DNA of 64,000 nucleotides from Thozetella sp. PMI_491 (GCA_021432635.1 MU270082.1:308298-372297), one strand, 5' to 3'; shown: positions 11,201 through 23,012, numbered from the stretch's first letter. Notes: generated by a model not told the origin, from the letters alone. Numbers and translations: made by a program.

Positions 11201-14115
11201 ATGTATCACATGGACCGAGAGAGTGTCTCGGATACTTGGCATGGAACGTGGCATCGAGAGTTGAGTCCTTTTGTGGCCAAGTCATGGCAACTGGCTGCCT
11301 CGAAGCCGCCTTTTTCTAAACTTCAGATTAAGTACGAGTCTATTCGAGGCGTCATCGAGTCCTACGGAGATGCGATCTATCATCTAGCCCTGCCTTGCTA
11401 AGTCATTGAGCCTGGAATCACTTTGTCAGATCCGGAGTGAAGGATGTAGCTTAGCGTAGTAATATAATATTACGTTTGCAACTTTTATTTGTCCTACCAT
11501 TGTGGCACATCGGAAATCCAACCAGTAAGCGTCACATATGGCGCAAAGATTTGAGGTTGGGAGGAAAAAGGGCGCATCACATTGCCTGAGGTGCAGCCAT
11601 AACACGGGGACGTGGTGCGATTGTCGGACGACCGTTTGGTAAAACCTGCAGCTGCCTTGGGGGCTTGTTCTCTCTCCATGCCATAGGCCGCCTTGGGATC
11701 GGCGCTTGGAAAGGGGGGGGGGGGGGTGTAGGAGGAACTAGGCATCACATCGGAGTCAGGAAAGGGGAGGTTCCTGGCGCGTAGGGCAGGCGGAGCGGGT
11801 GCTGCAGAAAAGTCTTGTGCAGTGCGGCGGGAGCTCAGTGGCGGGCCGCTATGGAGCACTCATTGCGCTAGACTCGCTCTGGTCTAGGCCTACGTACCGA
11901 CGGTCCAGCAACAGTGGCCAAGGCAATTACCGCTCGACCTGCCTTGGGTAAGCTTAGGCGAAGGGACTTCCCCAAGCGCCCGCTGGGCTGTTACTTACGT
12001 AGTACCCGGCTAAGGCTGCATGCAAGCCAAGCGGCTTACTATGCCTTGGATGAGCGAGTGTGAATACGGGCGCCAACGTGGAAGTGTCCTCGGTAAGATT
12101 GATTACGGTGCTAGCGGTGAGCAATCTCGTCGTGGACATCCGCATAAACACGAACAAACCTGTGTACCTGTACATGCTCTCGCACATAAACGGAGCCGGA
12201 GAGCGAGAAGGGCATGCGAGAGAAGAAGGCTCGGAGCCAGCCAAGGAGAGGGAGGGGGGAGGGGCGGCGGGCGGCGGGCGGCATTGTAGGGTAGGGGGAT
12301 TTGGGGAAGCAGGGGCGTCTATTGGTGAGATCCCCCCCTGCCACTTAGGCATTTCCCCCAGACTGTCGGGTCCATCCGGCCTATGGGGTTGACAGCCTAT
12401 TGCGCGAGTCGTGGATTCCCGCCCAGTTAGCGCCCATGGCCCCTTCTGTCTTCTCGGTTGTCTTTCGAGCGCTTGTCCGTCACTTCCCAGGTGCGTCGCG
12501 AATCCACGGAAGCATCTGGGTCACCTTTCCGGCCGCCAATGGGCCTCGATGTTTGCGACCCCTTCCCCGTAAAGCCGGCGCCAGTCGCCGCCGGCCCCCG
12601 CCGAAGGGGGGAATCACCATCACATATCGCGCCTGGCCAAGCTGCCGCAAGGAGCATCACCACCGCTCGAGAGCTTCCTGCCATTTCCCCCATCACGGCC
12701 GGCCCTGGTCGATGTCATCCATGCCCGCCCTCGGCTGCGGGTGCTGTGCAGCGCGAGTCTCATCCCCCCTTCCCTGAGTTGGCGCTGCCGCTTCCTCTGC
12801 CGAGACCGCTCGTTGGTTTCGGTAGCGTTGCGTTGCGTCCGCAGCTGGGCAGCGGCAAGGCCACTACCCTTCCTTCTCCAAGAGGCACGGCCCCATGCAG
12901 CTTGTGGTTTGGTTGCTGTGAGGGCGAGGCCTAGCAGAGCCCGCGCAGCCTCGCCCCCAAAAGGCTCCGTCCTGGACCGACTGGGGAGCGGAGAATCTGC
13001 CGATCCACCGCGCTGCGTGGGTGGTGGTCAGATGGTGCGCTTCGGATTGGGGAGGGAAACACAAGGTTAAGAGGGGGGGCGGAGGGAGGCAACGGGGGGG
13101 CAGAGCGCCAGCTCGGACGGGGGCCGATCACAGCTGCACATCAATCCCACACACTTCATCTTGGTCATCGCTCACAGACCCAACTTGCCCAGGCCCGGGG
13201 CCTATCAGTTGGCATGCTCCTCGCATCCCCGATGCGGTCCTGCAAACACTGACCACCTTCAGCCTTCTGCCGACTGGCTGGATGCGAGCCGCGAGTACGA
13301 AGTATGTACAGTGACCCACCTTCCCTTTTCTGCCCCCCCGTCCTTCACTGTCACCTTGGCCCTCCCTTTCCGCCTCTTCCCCTGGCCCTTCACGGAAACC
13401 TTGCTGCCCGGACCCCTCTCTCCCCTTGTTGTGCCTGGGCTCTCCGTGTCGTGCTGGGGTCTTTTCCGCCCCGGTGCTGGCACCCGCATCGGAGAATTTA
13501 TGGGTGGGTATCTTATTTGTTGGTGGGCGGCAGGAGATTGCCCCAGCTGCGTCCTGCGTGGGCGTAGTCTAGATGTTGGGTGGTCTGTCACCGTGTGATG
13601 GGAAGCTCTGCTGTCCCTTCTCTCCTGGCATCCTTGTGCCCTCTACGGGTATTTGAGACTGGCGACATCACCCTCCCGGCGATTCCACATATCCCGCCGC
13701 TTCTTGTGTTCCTTCTAGGGATCTTGATCTTGCCGTATGCTCTCCTATCTTTAATTCAAATCTCGAGCCGGACTCTGGCCTTTTTCTATTCGCCCATCAC
13801 GCCCAAAAAAAACTCCCAGCCCCTATCCGCTCTAATCTACTCTTGCCGTCGGTACCCAATCCTAGGGTTTGGAGGCTGAAGGACGCTTTCCACACCTGTT
13901 GATCGCCCCGCGAGCCTCTTCATACTCTGCTATGAGGCGGCCGCGTCTCCCTTGTGCCGCTTAAATAGCCTGCCTCTCGCTTTTCTCACTCCCCTTATAC
14001 ATGCAAACGTACCCGGCCGGACCGGAAGCTCGTTTCTTGCCTCTTCCTTCCCTGCCACTCGTGCTTGGCTTGCCAGCTCGGCGGCTTCCTTCGAGGCCCC
14101 ATACACGCCGACAAG
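8272..14115. other. 5.8 kb gene-poor region
   Basis: No gene I can support lies between the dihydroorotase start and the membrane-protein gene. The left part (8.3-11.5 kb) has only short frames. One at 11162-11401 (+) is plausible in composition (PFSKLQIKYESIRGVIESYG) but has no recognisable family. The right part (12-14.1 kb) is GC- and pyrimidine-rich, with a long CT-biased stretch leading to the start at 14116; this looks like promoter and 5' leader. A 12-base A run lies at 8285-8296 and a 14-base G run at 11713-11726. No transposase, terminal repeats or tRNA were found. Confidence 0.5.
11713..11726 (+). repeat. G14 homopolymer
   Basis: Uninterrupted run of 14 G on the plus strand inside the gene-poor region. 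Such runs may be unstable and are also sites of assembly length error. Confidence 0.9.
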
Positions 14116-15847
14116 ATGGCGCCTAGTGCCAGGAACACGCTCACCTTACTTGCCCTCATCCTCAGCACCACACACCGTGCATCCTCCATACAAGTAACAC
14201 CAAACTCACCATGCTCTGCAAGCTGCCTGGACTCGCCCACCGGCGACGTCACCAGCGCGGCTGCCTCAAATACCAAGAACTCCGACATCACTTGCGAAGA
14301 TCGGCTGTATGGGTCGGCAGCCGGCCAGAAGTGGAAGAAGTGCATGACCTGTCTACAGAACAGCACCTTCGTCAACAAGGAGGAGAACGATCTATCGTGG
14401 TTCCTGTGTAAGCACATCCATACGTTCCCAATTCTAGGGTGTGCAGCTGACTCTTGGACATAGACAACATGCGATATGGCCTGTCTAACTGCATCTTCGG
14501 CTTCCCAAACGCGACAGGGGTCGGCTCAACCCCGTGCAGCACTTCAACTGCCTGTGGCACGCTAGAGGATGCCTTCGCCGAGGGTATACTGTCCCCTGGC
14601 ACCACACCGGAATATTCCTACTGCAGTGTCGGTGGTAGTGCCATCACTGGGCCTTTTGCAGCGAAGTGTGTCGCCTGTGTCGGCGCCAGTGGGGACACCA
14701 CCATCCTGGCGAACTGTGCGTGGTAGTCTTGTACTTCCCAGTGATCCTGAGCTGATCGAGTTTTATAGATGTCGTGGCGCTGGAGGCAGGTTGCCAGCAA
14801 CAGCCGCTGGCAGGCAAGACGATCAGCATGAACGATACCGTCTTCTCCAGCTCCATCATCGGAGCTGTTGACCCTTCAGCCACACCACAACCTAGCAGCG
14901 GCGGCGGCGGCGTATCCGTTGGCACGGTGGCAGGTATTATCGTCGCAATAGTCCTTGCCATAGGTGCCGTGGTCACCTTCTTCTGCTGCAGGCGACTGCG
15001 CCGGAGAAGGTTGGCACGCGGCTTGGGCGAAGGGCCTGAGAAGAGTCCCTTCTCTGGTTGGTCCATGGGCAGCCGCCGGCCTCAGTCGGACCAACTCTCG
15101 TTCCAGTGCCGGGCCGGCATGAAGTCGCCTACCTTTACGCCTGGAGGACAGCCTCATGGCATCTCTTTCGAAGATTCGGTGCTAGCATACCAGGTTGCTA
15201 GGCAAAACGCTGCGCCCGCAGTCCGTGGCCAGAGCAACATCTCCCCCGTCGCCGAGGAGCCGCCGTACTTCGACCTCCCACCCCAGGAGCCGGTGAACAA
15301 GGGCAAGAAGTCCAGTCGCAAGGGGCTGAAGGCCTCCTCCACACAAAACAGCGCCATGGCGCTGCACAGTCTCAGGACATCCATACCCGCGGCGCCGGCC
15401 AACGTGCACTCGCCGCCGTCTGCCGTGTCGGCGTCATCTACGCGGTCGACGAGCGCACTCCTTCAGGGCATGAGCCCCTATAACCCCTCGCCAGTAAGCG
15501 ATCCCTTTGGCTTCGGTACCCCGACGTCTGCAAGCACTACCTCGCCGGTGCTGCGCAACCACAACCAGTACGGATGGCCGGGTATCGGAAGCGCCACTGC
15601 ATCCTCGGATGACCACAAACCCCCGCCAGCCCCCAGCTCAGGGCCTACTCCGTGGCTGGGCGGCGGCAACGTCGTAGACAGTGGAGGTCGGACCACGTTT
15701 GTGCCGCCCGCGCCGCCGCCCAAAAGCCCTCGCCACATGCCGAGCGATAGCAGTCTGGGCCGCAAGGCGAAAGGAAGGCGAGAGTCGGGAAGCCCCGTCG
15801 AGCGGCATGCAGTCCAAATGACATTTGCAGCGCCGCCGCGGCGCTAG
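14116..15847 (+). CDS. Cys-rich single-pass membrane protein with Pro/Ser-rich cytoplasmic tail
   Basis: Predicted 540-residue type I membrane protein of unknown function. Exons are 14116-14407, 14464-14715 and 14769-15847, with GTAAGC and GTGCGT donors, AG acceptors and consistent phases. An in-frame ATG at 14065 exists, but the start at 14116 gives a signal peptide (MAPSARNTLTLLALILSTTH). The ectodomain (about 26-230) is Cys-rich, including KKCMTCLQNSTF, LSNCIFGFPN, AAKCVACVGA and VVALEAGCQQQP. A Ser/Gly linker leads to one transmembrane helix (VAGIIVAIVLAIGAVVTFF), then a basic stop-transfer CCRRLRRRR. The roughly 270-residue tail is Ser/Pro-rich and low-complexity. This architecture matches a Pezizomycotina family often labelled LPXTG-like, though no LPxTG motif is visible. 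A surface sensor or wall-linked role is inference only. Confidence 0.82.
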
Positions 15848-16423
15848 TGACCCAGCTCCTGGCATATCGTCTGGGCCCATGTCCCCTTTGTATTTGTATT
15901 TCAAATCAATATATATCTGCGTGTGGAGGGTGACGAGAGGGAACGCAGAGAAGGCGGAGTTAATGATGTTGGATTGGGTTTGTTTACGTATCAAGATATC
16001 CCCCCTGGACAACCAGTTTAAATTTCGAACTGAGGTCAGTTGCGCCCTGCTTGATCCCTTATTACAAGGATATATTCTTCAGTCACCGTCTGCCACTGTC
16101 TGTGAGGTACAACTTCCATGAGTGTTCCATATTGTGTGTGTACTGGCTTTGTACGTTTGTCCAACTTATGTACAGGCCGTCAAGCAATAAGCAAGACGAT
16201 GCAACGCAGATTGGGTATCAGCAGGAGTCCGTTTCCGCCAACGCCGGACCAGGAAATAACAGTCATGACCCATTTACTCTAACCCTTCCAGAACGCTCCG
16301 TCCTATCGTACTTGATGGTCGAGATCTCCTGCTCAGTGCCCACTATCTTCCACATACAAGCCCATTTTGTTTACTTCGCTTGCTTCCTTTCTCCAGGTTA
16401 CATTCTTTTGTTGTCTTAGCGCC
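15848..16423. terminator. convergent 3' flanks of membrane-protein gene and SAC3
   Basis: 576 bases between two tail-to-tail genes, moderately AT-rich. No conserved frame or RNA gene is visible. Confidence 0.4.
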
Positions 16424-19400
16424 TCACTCGTCGTCGACGAGAGGCACCCCGGTCTCGTCCATGAGAGCACGCAGTTCTTCAAGTTGCTCCTGCAACGCCC
16501 TGCTCGACTCCTCGATCGACTCCAAGGTGTGCTCCTTGCCATGTTCGATGGCAGCTGGCGTGATACGCTTCTGAGGCGGCGATGATATGGCTGCCTCAAC
16601 CAGGTCGTCGTCCTCATCACGCTTCCGCTTGGAGTAGGGGGTTGCAGATGAGCGCGAGGATGGCGGATGAGAAGAGCCCGCAGATACGCGGTACGAGTCA
16701 CCCTCATGGCGCCAGCCTCCGTTTGACGTAGGTACGAAGCCGCGAGCCCGCATCTCGAAGTGCAGGGACTTGAACATAGTCAAGCGCTTCGGCGACGGGG
16801 CTTCGTCAAGTTTGTTTGCAAATTGCTTGTACGATCGCGAAGTAGAGAAGGACGAGGCCGAGAAGTTCGTTCGGCTGCGGTTGAAGGGGACCGAGCTCGA
16901 GAAGCTTCTGCTGTGGTCTAGGCCTATTTTCTCGCGGAGCACGTCCGTCTTCGTTCTTCCTTTCTGGTAAAAGCTGCTGCTTCCGACAGACCGGGACATC
17001 TGATGTCGGACGGGAGGGATGAAGTCCATGGGCACATATGTTCCGTTCTCAGCTTCTTGGACGACTTGACGCGCAGTCCTACGCTCGTCGGCCATTCCAG
17101 AGAATATCCCGGTTGCGAGAAGGTCATCCTCGATGCTTCTCTCGGAGCTCGCGCTCGATCGCCGCAATTCGGTATCAATTCTCGCACGGCCAGACCGTCG
17201 TGCTATGGAGGTGAGCATCTTAGCGTCCTCGAGCGCCTTCTTCTCAGCCTCAAGACTAGTGTTCCTTGCTGCGGATTGCGCGTCTTCGGCTTCCTTTTTG
17301 AGACGTTGGGATTGGCTGGCCCGGTATTCTCGCTGCTTCCGCTTGGCATCCTCGAGAATGGCCTTCCTTCGCCGCTCGTGGGCAATCTGTCGCCATCGAT
17401 AGAAGTATTTGACGCTCAGGTTGTAAACTTGAAATTGGCGAGCCTCTCGCCAAGATTGCTCGTCTTCCTCGCGCCGCCTCCGTTCTTCCTCTTCTAATTG
17501 GAAATCGGCGAAAGCTTTCATGAGAAGATCTTCAACTGTGATATCGGTGAACTGTTCCATAACGCCACCGTCGCCGAGGGCGAACCACCTCGCAAAGTCG
17601 CCCATGAGGTCTAGTTTCTTCGGGGCTGAGGCCTCTTTGACAGGTGGTTGCGTGAAAGGGCTGGCCGCTGGGGGCTGACTTGATAGTCCGCCTAGGCTGG
17701 TTTGACTTGGCTGAACCGGCGACTTCTCTGCTACAGCAGGGTGCTCGGACTCATGTGCCCTCTTCAGGATGCTCTTTGGCTCCTTTGAAGGCAGGAAAGA
17801 AACAGCAGGACGGAATTCTTGACTGGTAGAAGCGGATGGTGCGAAAGTCACTGATGCGCGCTCCTTGGGTTGTTCGGCAACGGATCCAGTGGCTGTGAGA
17901 GTAGGCCGGGCGGATAAGCCCGAAGCCGCCCTATCCATCTGTGCTGTGGTTGTTGGTATCGCTGTCCCTGTTGCCGCAGGTGGTAGCGCCTTAGAGGGGT
18001 CCATTGCTGGAGTCAACGCCGAGTCCTGCCCTGTTGAAGGTGAAAATGACGGCTGGGGAGGGGGTGCGGTAAGCCCATTTGATGATAGCCCTTGAGAATC
18101 TATTCTCGGCAGTTGGAAGGATGTTGCATCTGTCTGCTTCTTAAGAGCACCGAAGGGTGAGGATATATCTGAAGATGAGTTGCCCGAGGTTGGAATACCG
18201 GAGCCCACATTGCTAGAGCCGAGGATGCCGAAGGCAGGAACTGTTGACATGCCAGTTTGGCCTTGAGAGCCTGGATTCTTCTCTGACGGAAACACAACTC
18301 CTCCTAGCCCGTGGCTTGGAGGGGCCGGCTGTGAAGTAGGTTTGTTGAAGAGTGACGAAGACCCGGATAGAGCCGAAGAGGGCGAGGCGCTGGAAGACGG
18401 AGCCGTCAAACCAGGCTGGGAGGCAGTCGAGGTAACTGCTAATGGTCCGGAAACCCAAGATGGAGCTTTCGGGATGGGTTCCGTTGCTTTTATTGGGTTC
18501 GCGAAGGCCGAAGGCGTCTTATAAAAGAAAGAAGATTCTACAGGCTTCACGCTGGGTGTCCCTCCCTGCTTATTGGCTAGCAAAGTACCTGGTGTTGGGG
18601 CACTCAAGGAGGGAGGTTGGCGAGCCAGGTTGCCGCCACCCAGCGGGCTTGCGGTCGATGGAACGCCAAAGGGCGATGCAACGGCGGGGCGTGGGCCGAA
18701 CGGAGAGATATCAGCCGTAGTGCGAGACTGGAAGCCTCCAAGGCCGAGGCTCGCTGATGAGCCATTCTGACTAACGAACAGATCGTCGCTAACCTCGTCA
18801 TTTTCGACCTGGGCAGTAGCAGGCTCGAAGACTGTGTTGTGAATGACCAAAGGTAGTGGTCTGCTGTCGCGCTTCCGTTCGACGATCCGCCCTGAGTAAG
18901 ACTGTGGCACTCTCGGCGATGGGACGAACCGGTTCCGGTTGTTGAGAACAAGGTATGGAACTTTCTCGGGTTCTGATGGATTCCTCGGGTTCTCGGTCGA
19001 GAACTCAAAGTTATGTAGCTCGGCAAACTCAACAGCTTCCTCGGGGGTGTCGAACCGCAGGAACTGATTGAGAATTTCGGCGGTGATGTGGCGGGGGGCG
19101 TCGCGGTGCCTGGAATAGCTCTTGACAAGACTTCGTAGGACACACTGCCGGACATTGGTGAAATGGACTTCTGCCATGCAAGCCATGGTGTACGAGACAT
19201 TGGGTTGCTCGACGATGCTGAAGAAGTCGGTGAACATGGAGCTTTCTAGCGAAGCTGCACGCCGTGGCTTGATGGGCCCCTTCCTTGCACGCACATCCTC
19301 CATCGCGTTCATGAGTGAGATGGCAATTTGTACCTCTTCCGAGTCGAACCAATACTCTTGCCCCCAAGACGGTATCCTCTGTACTATGGAGGGAGCGAAA

Positions 19401-20506
19401 GCATTAAGGAGAAGGTAGTAGGCCCGGAACTCAGGCTCATTCTCGCACTTGACATCCTTCTCGTGGCATAGGTCGTAGGCTTCGATCAAGGAGAGCACGG
19501 TGCGTCCGAGCTGCTCAATCTCCTGCTTCTGGTCGAAGTCGTCTGAGGCGAAACCCTTGCGGGAGAGAAGGTGGAGGGCGGTGGCGTGAAACCTGGCGAT
19601 ATTTTCAAAGCAGTAAACGAGGCTCTTCATCTCCGCTGCCGTCTTTGTTGAGTGGAAGGTGAAGTCTTTGCGCACAGCGCGCAACCGGTCCCAGAGATAA
19701 TTGTGCACCGCAGGCAGGCGGGATTCGTCTTGGAGCAGCTCGTCAATGAGGTAGTCAGTTGTCCTCCGTAACGCATCGACCGATCTGACGTCCATCGGGA
19801 GCGGCGCATCTTGGCCGGCCGCGGAACGGGCAAACTTCTTGACCATAAGAGAGGGTTCCGGCCACGCAGCGCCTCCGGCCCCCGGTGGCCGTCGCTTCTC
19901 TTCGGAAGTAGCGTCGAATTCGGCGATACGAAAGACCTTCTCGAACTCTGGGCACATTTCCTCGCATATACCTTTGAAGTCGAGCGCATCCTGCAGTCGT
20001 CGCCGCTTCTCGGGATCATCGATGAGGTCTGCTTTCCGGAGGGACGCATAGGCCCGGGTCCGGTACTTCTTGTAATTTTCTTTGAGTGATTCGATCGCGG
20101 CTCGCTTCTTCGGGTTGCCCGGATCTTGTGGCCATTTAGGCGCGTGTATGCTCTCCTTCTCGAGATGGCTGAGAAGCTTCTTGGCATAGTCGAACGCGAA
20201 CTGCGACAGCTCTCTGGTGCCTTCCGACGGGCCGTGCTCTGGGCTGCTGCGACGCTTTAGCGTGTCGTTCTTTTGAACCGGCGTCCCCCAGGCGGGAGAT
20301 ACGAAGGATTGGGTCATTGGATTCGTGCCGAATGCTGTCGTCGTCGTCATCGTCGTCGTGGCCACAGGCGCGGGTGGGGGAGCCCCGAAGGGATTGGCAG
20401 GCGCTCCAAAAGGGTTCGCGGAGGGCTTTGTCGTCGCTAGGGGGCCGGCAGCGAACGGATTCGCGACAGCGGGTGGCGCCGGCGCCCCAAATGGGTTCGT
20501 CGCCAT
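16424..20506 (-). CDS. SAC3: SAC3/GANP family nuclear mRNA export factor (TREX-2 scaffold)
   Basis: Single-exon gene for 1360 residues. Sac3 scaffolds the TREX-2 complex at the nuclear pore basket and links transcription to mRNA export with Thp1, Sus1, Cdc31 and Sem1. The frame is open upstream to 20779, but the first convincing start is 20506 (MATNPFGAPAPP). The first 60 residues carry several NPFG/FG motifs, expected to contact nucleoporins or export receptors. The SAC3/GANP domain starts near residue 178 (FKGICEEMCPEFEKVFRIAE) and runs to about 500, including PSWGQEYWFDSEEVQIA. A long Ser/Pro-rich linker follows. Near residues 1000-1100 is an Arg/Glu-rich helix (QVYNLSVKYFYRWRQIAHE) that resembles the CID region binding Cdc31 and Sus1. 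A second acidic helix ends the protein. Naming as Sac3 rather than another GANP relative is likely but not proven. Confidence 0.92.
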   Translation of the reverse strand: MATNPFGAPAPPAVANPFAAGPLATTKPSANPFGAPANPFGAPPPAPVATTTMTTTTAFGTNPMTQSFVSPAWGTPVQKNDTLKRRSSPEHGPSEGTRELSQFAFDYAKKLLSHLEKESIHAPKWPQDPGNPKKRAAIESLKENYKKYRTRAYASLRKADLIDDPEKRRRLQDALDFKGICEEMCPEFEKVFRIAEFDATSEEKRRPPGAGGAAWPEPSLMVKKFARSAAGQDAPLPMDVRSVDALRRTTDYLIDELLQDESRLPAVHNYLWDRLRAVRKDFTFHSTKTAAEMKSLVYCFENIARFHATALHLLSRKGFASDDFDQKQEIEQLGRTVLSLIEAYDLCHEKDVKCENEPEFRAYYLLLNAFAPSIVQRIPSWGQEYWFDSEEVQIAISLMNAMEDVRARKGPIKPRRAASLESSMFTDFFSIVEQPNVSYTMACMAEVHFTNVRQCVLRSLVKSYSRHRDAPRHITAEILNQFLRFDTPEEAVEFAELHNFEFSTENPRNPSEPEKVPYLVLNNRNRFVPSPRVPQSYSGRIVERKRDSRPLPLVIHNTVFEPATAQVENDEVSDDLFVSQNGSSASLGLGGFQSRTTADISPFGPRPAVASPFGVPSTASPLGGGNLARQPPSLSAPTPGTLLANKQGGTPSVKPVESSFFYKTPSAFANPIKATEPIPKAPSWVSGPLAVTSTASQPGLTAPSSSASPSSALSGSSSLFNKPTSQPAPPSHGLGGVVFPSEKNPGSQGQTGMSTVPAFGILGSSNVGSGIPTSGNSSSDISSPFGALKKQTDATSFQLPRIDSQGLSSNGLTAPPPQPSFSPSTGQDSALTPAMDPSKALPPAATGTAIPTTTAQMDRAASGLSARPTLTATGSVAEQPKERASVTFAPSASTSQEFRPAVSFLPSKEPKSILKRAHESEHPAVAEKSPVQPSQTSLGGLSSQPPAASPFTQPPVKEASAPKKLDLMGDFARWFALGDGGVMEQFTDITVEDLLMKAFADFQLEEEERRRREEDEQSWREARQFQVYNLSVKYFYRWRQIAHERRRKAILEDAKRKQREYRASQSQRLKKEAEDAQSAARNTSLEAEKKALEDAKMLTSIARRSGRARIDTELRRSSASSERSIEDDLLATGIFSGMADERRTARQVVQEAENGTYVPMDFIPPVRHQMSRSVGSSSFYQKGRTKTDVLREKIGLDHSRSFSSSVPFNRSRTNFSASSFSTSRSYKQFANKLDEAPSPKRLTMFKSLHFEMRARGFVPTSNGGWRHEGDSYRVSAGSSHPPSSRSSATPYSKRKRDEDDDLVEAAISSPPQKRITPAAIEHGKEHTLESIEESSRALQEQLEELRALMDETGVPLVDDE

Positions 20507-21253
20507 CGCCGCTGCTGCCGTCCTGGAAGGGAGGGATTGCTGGTGGGACTCGACGCGGTGATGGAGTGTAGGTTCGGGCGGCTGAGCGGTGTCGCAGACG
20601 TAAAAGAAGGAGGAAAGAGTGAAAGGTGGGCCCAGGGCTCGTAGCAATCCTGAGACCCCGGAAATACCGAAGATGTAGGTGAGGATTGAACCACCGCCCG
20701 GCCTCGACCTATTGTGTGGGCAATAGGGTTGAAAACGGGCGACGTTGAAAGTGAAGGTCGTGTTTATGCTCCAGTTCAAAGAAACGCTAGATGGAAACCC
20801 GTAATTCTGCCGATCGCTACCGCCTATTAGCTACGAAGTCGATCCTTGTCAAGCTGCTAGTTGACATGAAAGCTTCTGCTCTCCAAAATGCGGGGTTCTA
20901 TGCCCCTAGCTACACCTAACTGTACGAGGTTTCTAGCAGAGCTATGGGCTAAATTTCGAGACACAGCTATGTGAAACTAGAGGAGCTCCCTGTAATTTCA
21001 GAGAAGCACTCCCGGCGGACCGCGTACTATGTCGTGCGACTATGCGCCCATCTACTGTGACAGCTTTTGCACCTTAGTCGCGAAGTACTTGCAGCCTCTG
21101 CATTCCCGTCAAGCATACATGACAGGCCGTAATGCAGCTAGTTCCTGACAACGCATCACCACGTCTACTAGGAGCGCAGGACTTGGGCGCATAGTGACGA
21201 TGACGAGCGTCGTGGTAGTGCACGTATTTTTGTTTATTTGGGTATTATCTCTT
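20507..21253. promoter_or_regulatory. SAC3 5' flank and METTL2-type gene 3' flank
   Basis: About 750 bases. The part next to 20507 remains open in the SAC3 frame to 20779 but is Pro/Ser-rich and lacks conservation cues, so it is treated as leader. The rest shows no gene. Confidence 0.4.
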
Positions 21254-22585
21254 TTATCTCTTTAGAAAACGGCCCTGCATCCAGCACCGATACATCTTCA
21301 GCTTCCTCGCGCGGTTGATGAGGAGCCTTCGATCTACGCCGAGATCCTGGATCTCGAAGTCCGGCTTGAATTCGCTCGCTCCAGCTTCGGAGGGCTCTCC
21401 GGACCAGATGTCATGCGTACCGGACCAGATCGCCGAAAGCTCTTCTTGGTCGAAGAAGTATACGCGAGTTCCATCGCCTCGGATGTAAAAGTTCTCCTCC
21501 AGGTACCGGCGCTTCTTGAAGCGGACCTGGGCAAGATCTCCTCGCCCGTAGTCCCTGAAGCAGACCTGGCCGCCGGGCTTGAGGAGTTTGAAGACGTTCT
21601 CGACCGCCTTCTTCCACTGCGAAGGGGACAGCGCCGAGAAGACGAAGACCATGATGGCCACATCTACTGAGCCGGCTTCCAGTCCGGGAGGGAAACTTTC
21701 CCCGGCAACGTCCCAGACATCAGCTTGCATTACTGCCTCATTGTAGGCTTCATGGGCTCGCATAACCTGGACGGCCTCCTTCGAAAAATCGCAGGCGTGC
21801 ACTTTGAGTTTGGGGTTCTTGTTGTTCGCAAGAATGGGGAACGCCGTGTTCCCGGCACCAGCTCCAATCTCTAGGATCGTAGAGGGACCCGCATCCTCCT
21901 GAGTAACCGCGTCTAATATCGGGAACTCCTGCTGGAGCCACTTCCGGTTCTTGAAGAAGTTCGCCGTATTGTTCTTGTAGAACAAGTTCCACCACTTGGC
22001 AGGGTCCGAGTTGAACCTGTCTATCATCTTGTCAGCATGTGAACGCAGTACTCCTAATTGCGGTGTGCTGAAAGATAAAAGAAGTGTTCAGGCGCGCATC
22101 AGATGGGAGCGAAAGACAAATGGTGTACAAGTTGTCTTCATGGGTGTTCAGATGAACTATACGTATTTAAATGTAAATCATCACAAGCGCTGGGCCAAGC
22201 AAGTCTCGGCCGAGAAAGAAGAAAAAAAAATTAATTGAAAAGCGGACTCACGTTTGTCAAAATCAGAGACGGGTGACTGTCTCTGCATATCATACTGCTG
22301 CTCTGCGTACTCCTTATACGTGTCATCAGTCTCGACGTGGTCCCAGGCATTGAACTCGAAGACATTGTCGCCCTCCTCGAGGTAGCGAGACCCAAACTGA
22401 AAGGGGTCGCTGCGCTTCTGGTTGTGCTGAGGATCGTGGGTGCGATGCGCCGGCAGCGATGGCGTTGCTTTATGTTGTGCTTCGTCCTTGATCTCTTGCT
22501 TGATCTCAAGGGCCGAAACATCAGCAGCCAGCTTCTCTGTCTCGTCGACTAGAGTGCCTATTGTTACCGGATTGTCCGAGGCCAT
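21254..22585 (-). CDS. tRNA N3-methylcytidine methyltransferase, METTL2/Trm140 family
   Basis: Predicted 366-residue SAM-dependent methyltransferase that makes m3C at position 32 of certain Thr/Ser/Arg tRNAs. Exon 1 (22252-22585) starts MASDNPVTIGTLVDE and contains FQFGSRYLEEGDNVFEFNAW, typical of METTL2/METTL6/METTL8 and Trm140. The intron is 22021-22251 (GTGAGT...ATAG, 231 nt, long for this window). Exon 2 continues RFNSDPAKWWNLFYKNN, NFFKNRKWLQQEFP, SAM-binding motif I (ILEIGAGAGNTAFPIL), VHACDFS and a C-terminal LLKPGGQVCFRDYGRGDLAQ. The end ...MYRCWMQGRFLKR is family-typical. It is head-to-head with COQ10, 427 bases apart. No actin-binding extension, such as budding yeast Abp140 has, is present. 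Confidence 0.93.
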
Positions 22586-23012
22586 GATGGACGGTCTGGG
22601 CGAAGGTGTGTCTTGCCAGGCAGCAACTCAGGTCATCGAACAGCTGTCGGTGGTAGTGCAGCCCAGAAAGGCATGTCGAAGGCCACACACGCTCTGCTGG
22701 GCCAGTGTGGTTCGGGGAGCGCGAGGAGAAATGATGTTTGGCACTGCGAAAACCTTTTTGTGGCCCGTTTAAATTTTAGTGGGGCCGCTCAAGTCTCCCG
22801 AGACCGCTGCCCGCGGCCCACCCGAGCATGACGTCCAAGCTTCGTCCGTCGACGCAAACTGCATGTTCGCCAGAGGGAGAACAAAACCAGATCATTAAGA
22901 TGGGGCCACACCAATGGATGAACTCCTGAGCACCGCGAAGGATGAAGCCGCCTAGAAATAGTCTGCTACTTCGCCCATAGAGTTCTCGAGTCACTCCTCT
23001 CCACTCGTTCAA
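22586..23012. promoter_or_regulatory. shared divergent promoter region, METTL2-type / COQ10
   Basis: 427-base gap between two divergent starts, so both promoters must lie here or overlap. No clear TATA box or CCAAT element stands out. Confidence 0.45.

Noticed and set aside
20507-20779. N-terminal extension of SAC3 to 20779
   Set aside because: The extra 91 residues lack FG motifs and look like a translated leader; MATNPFG at 20506 is the natural start.
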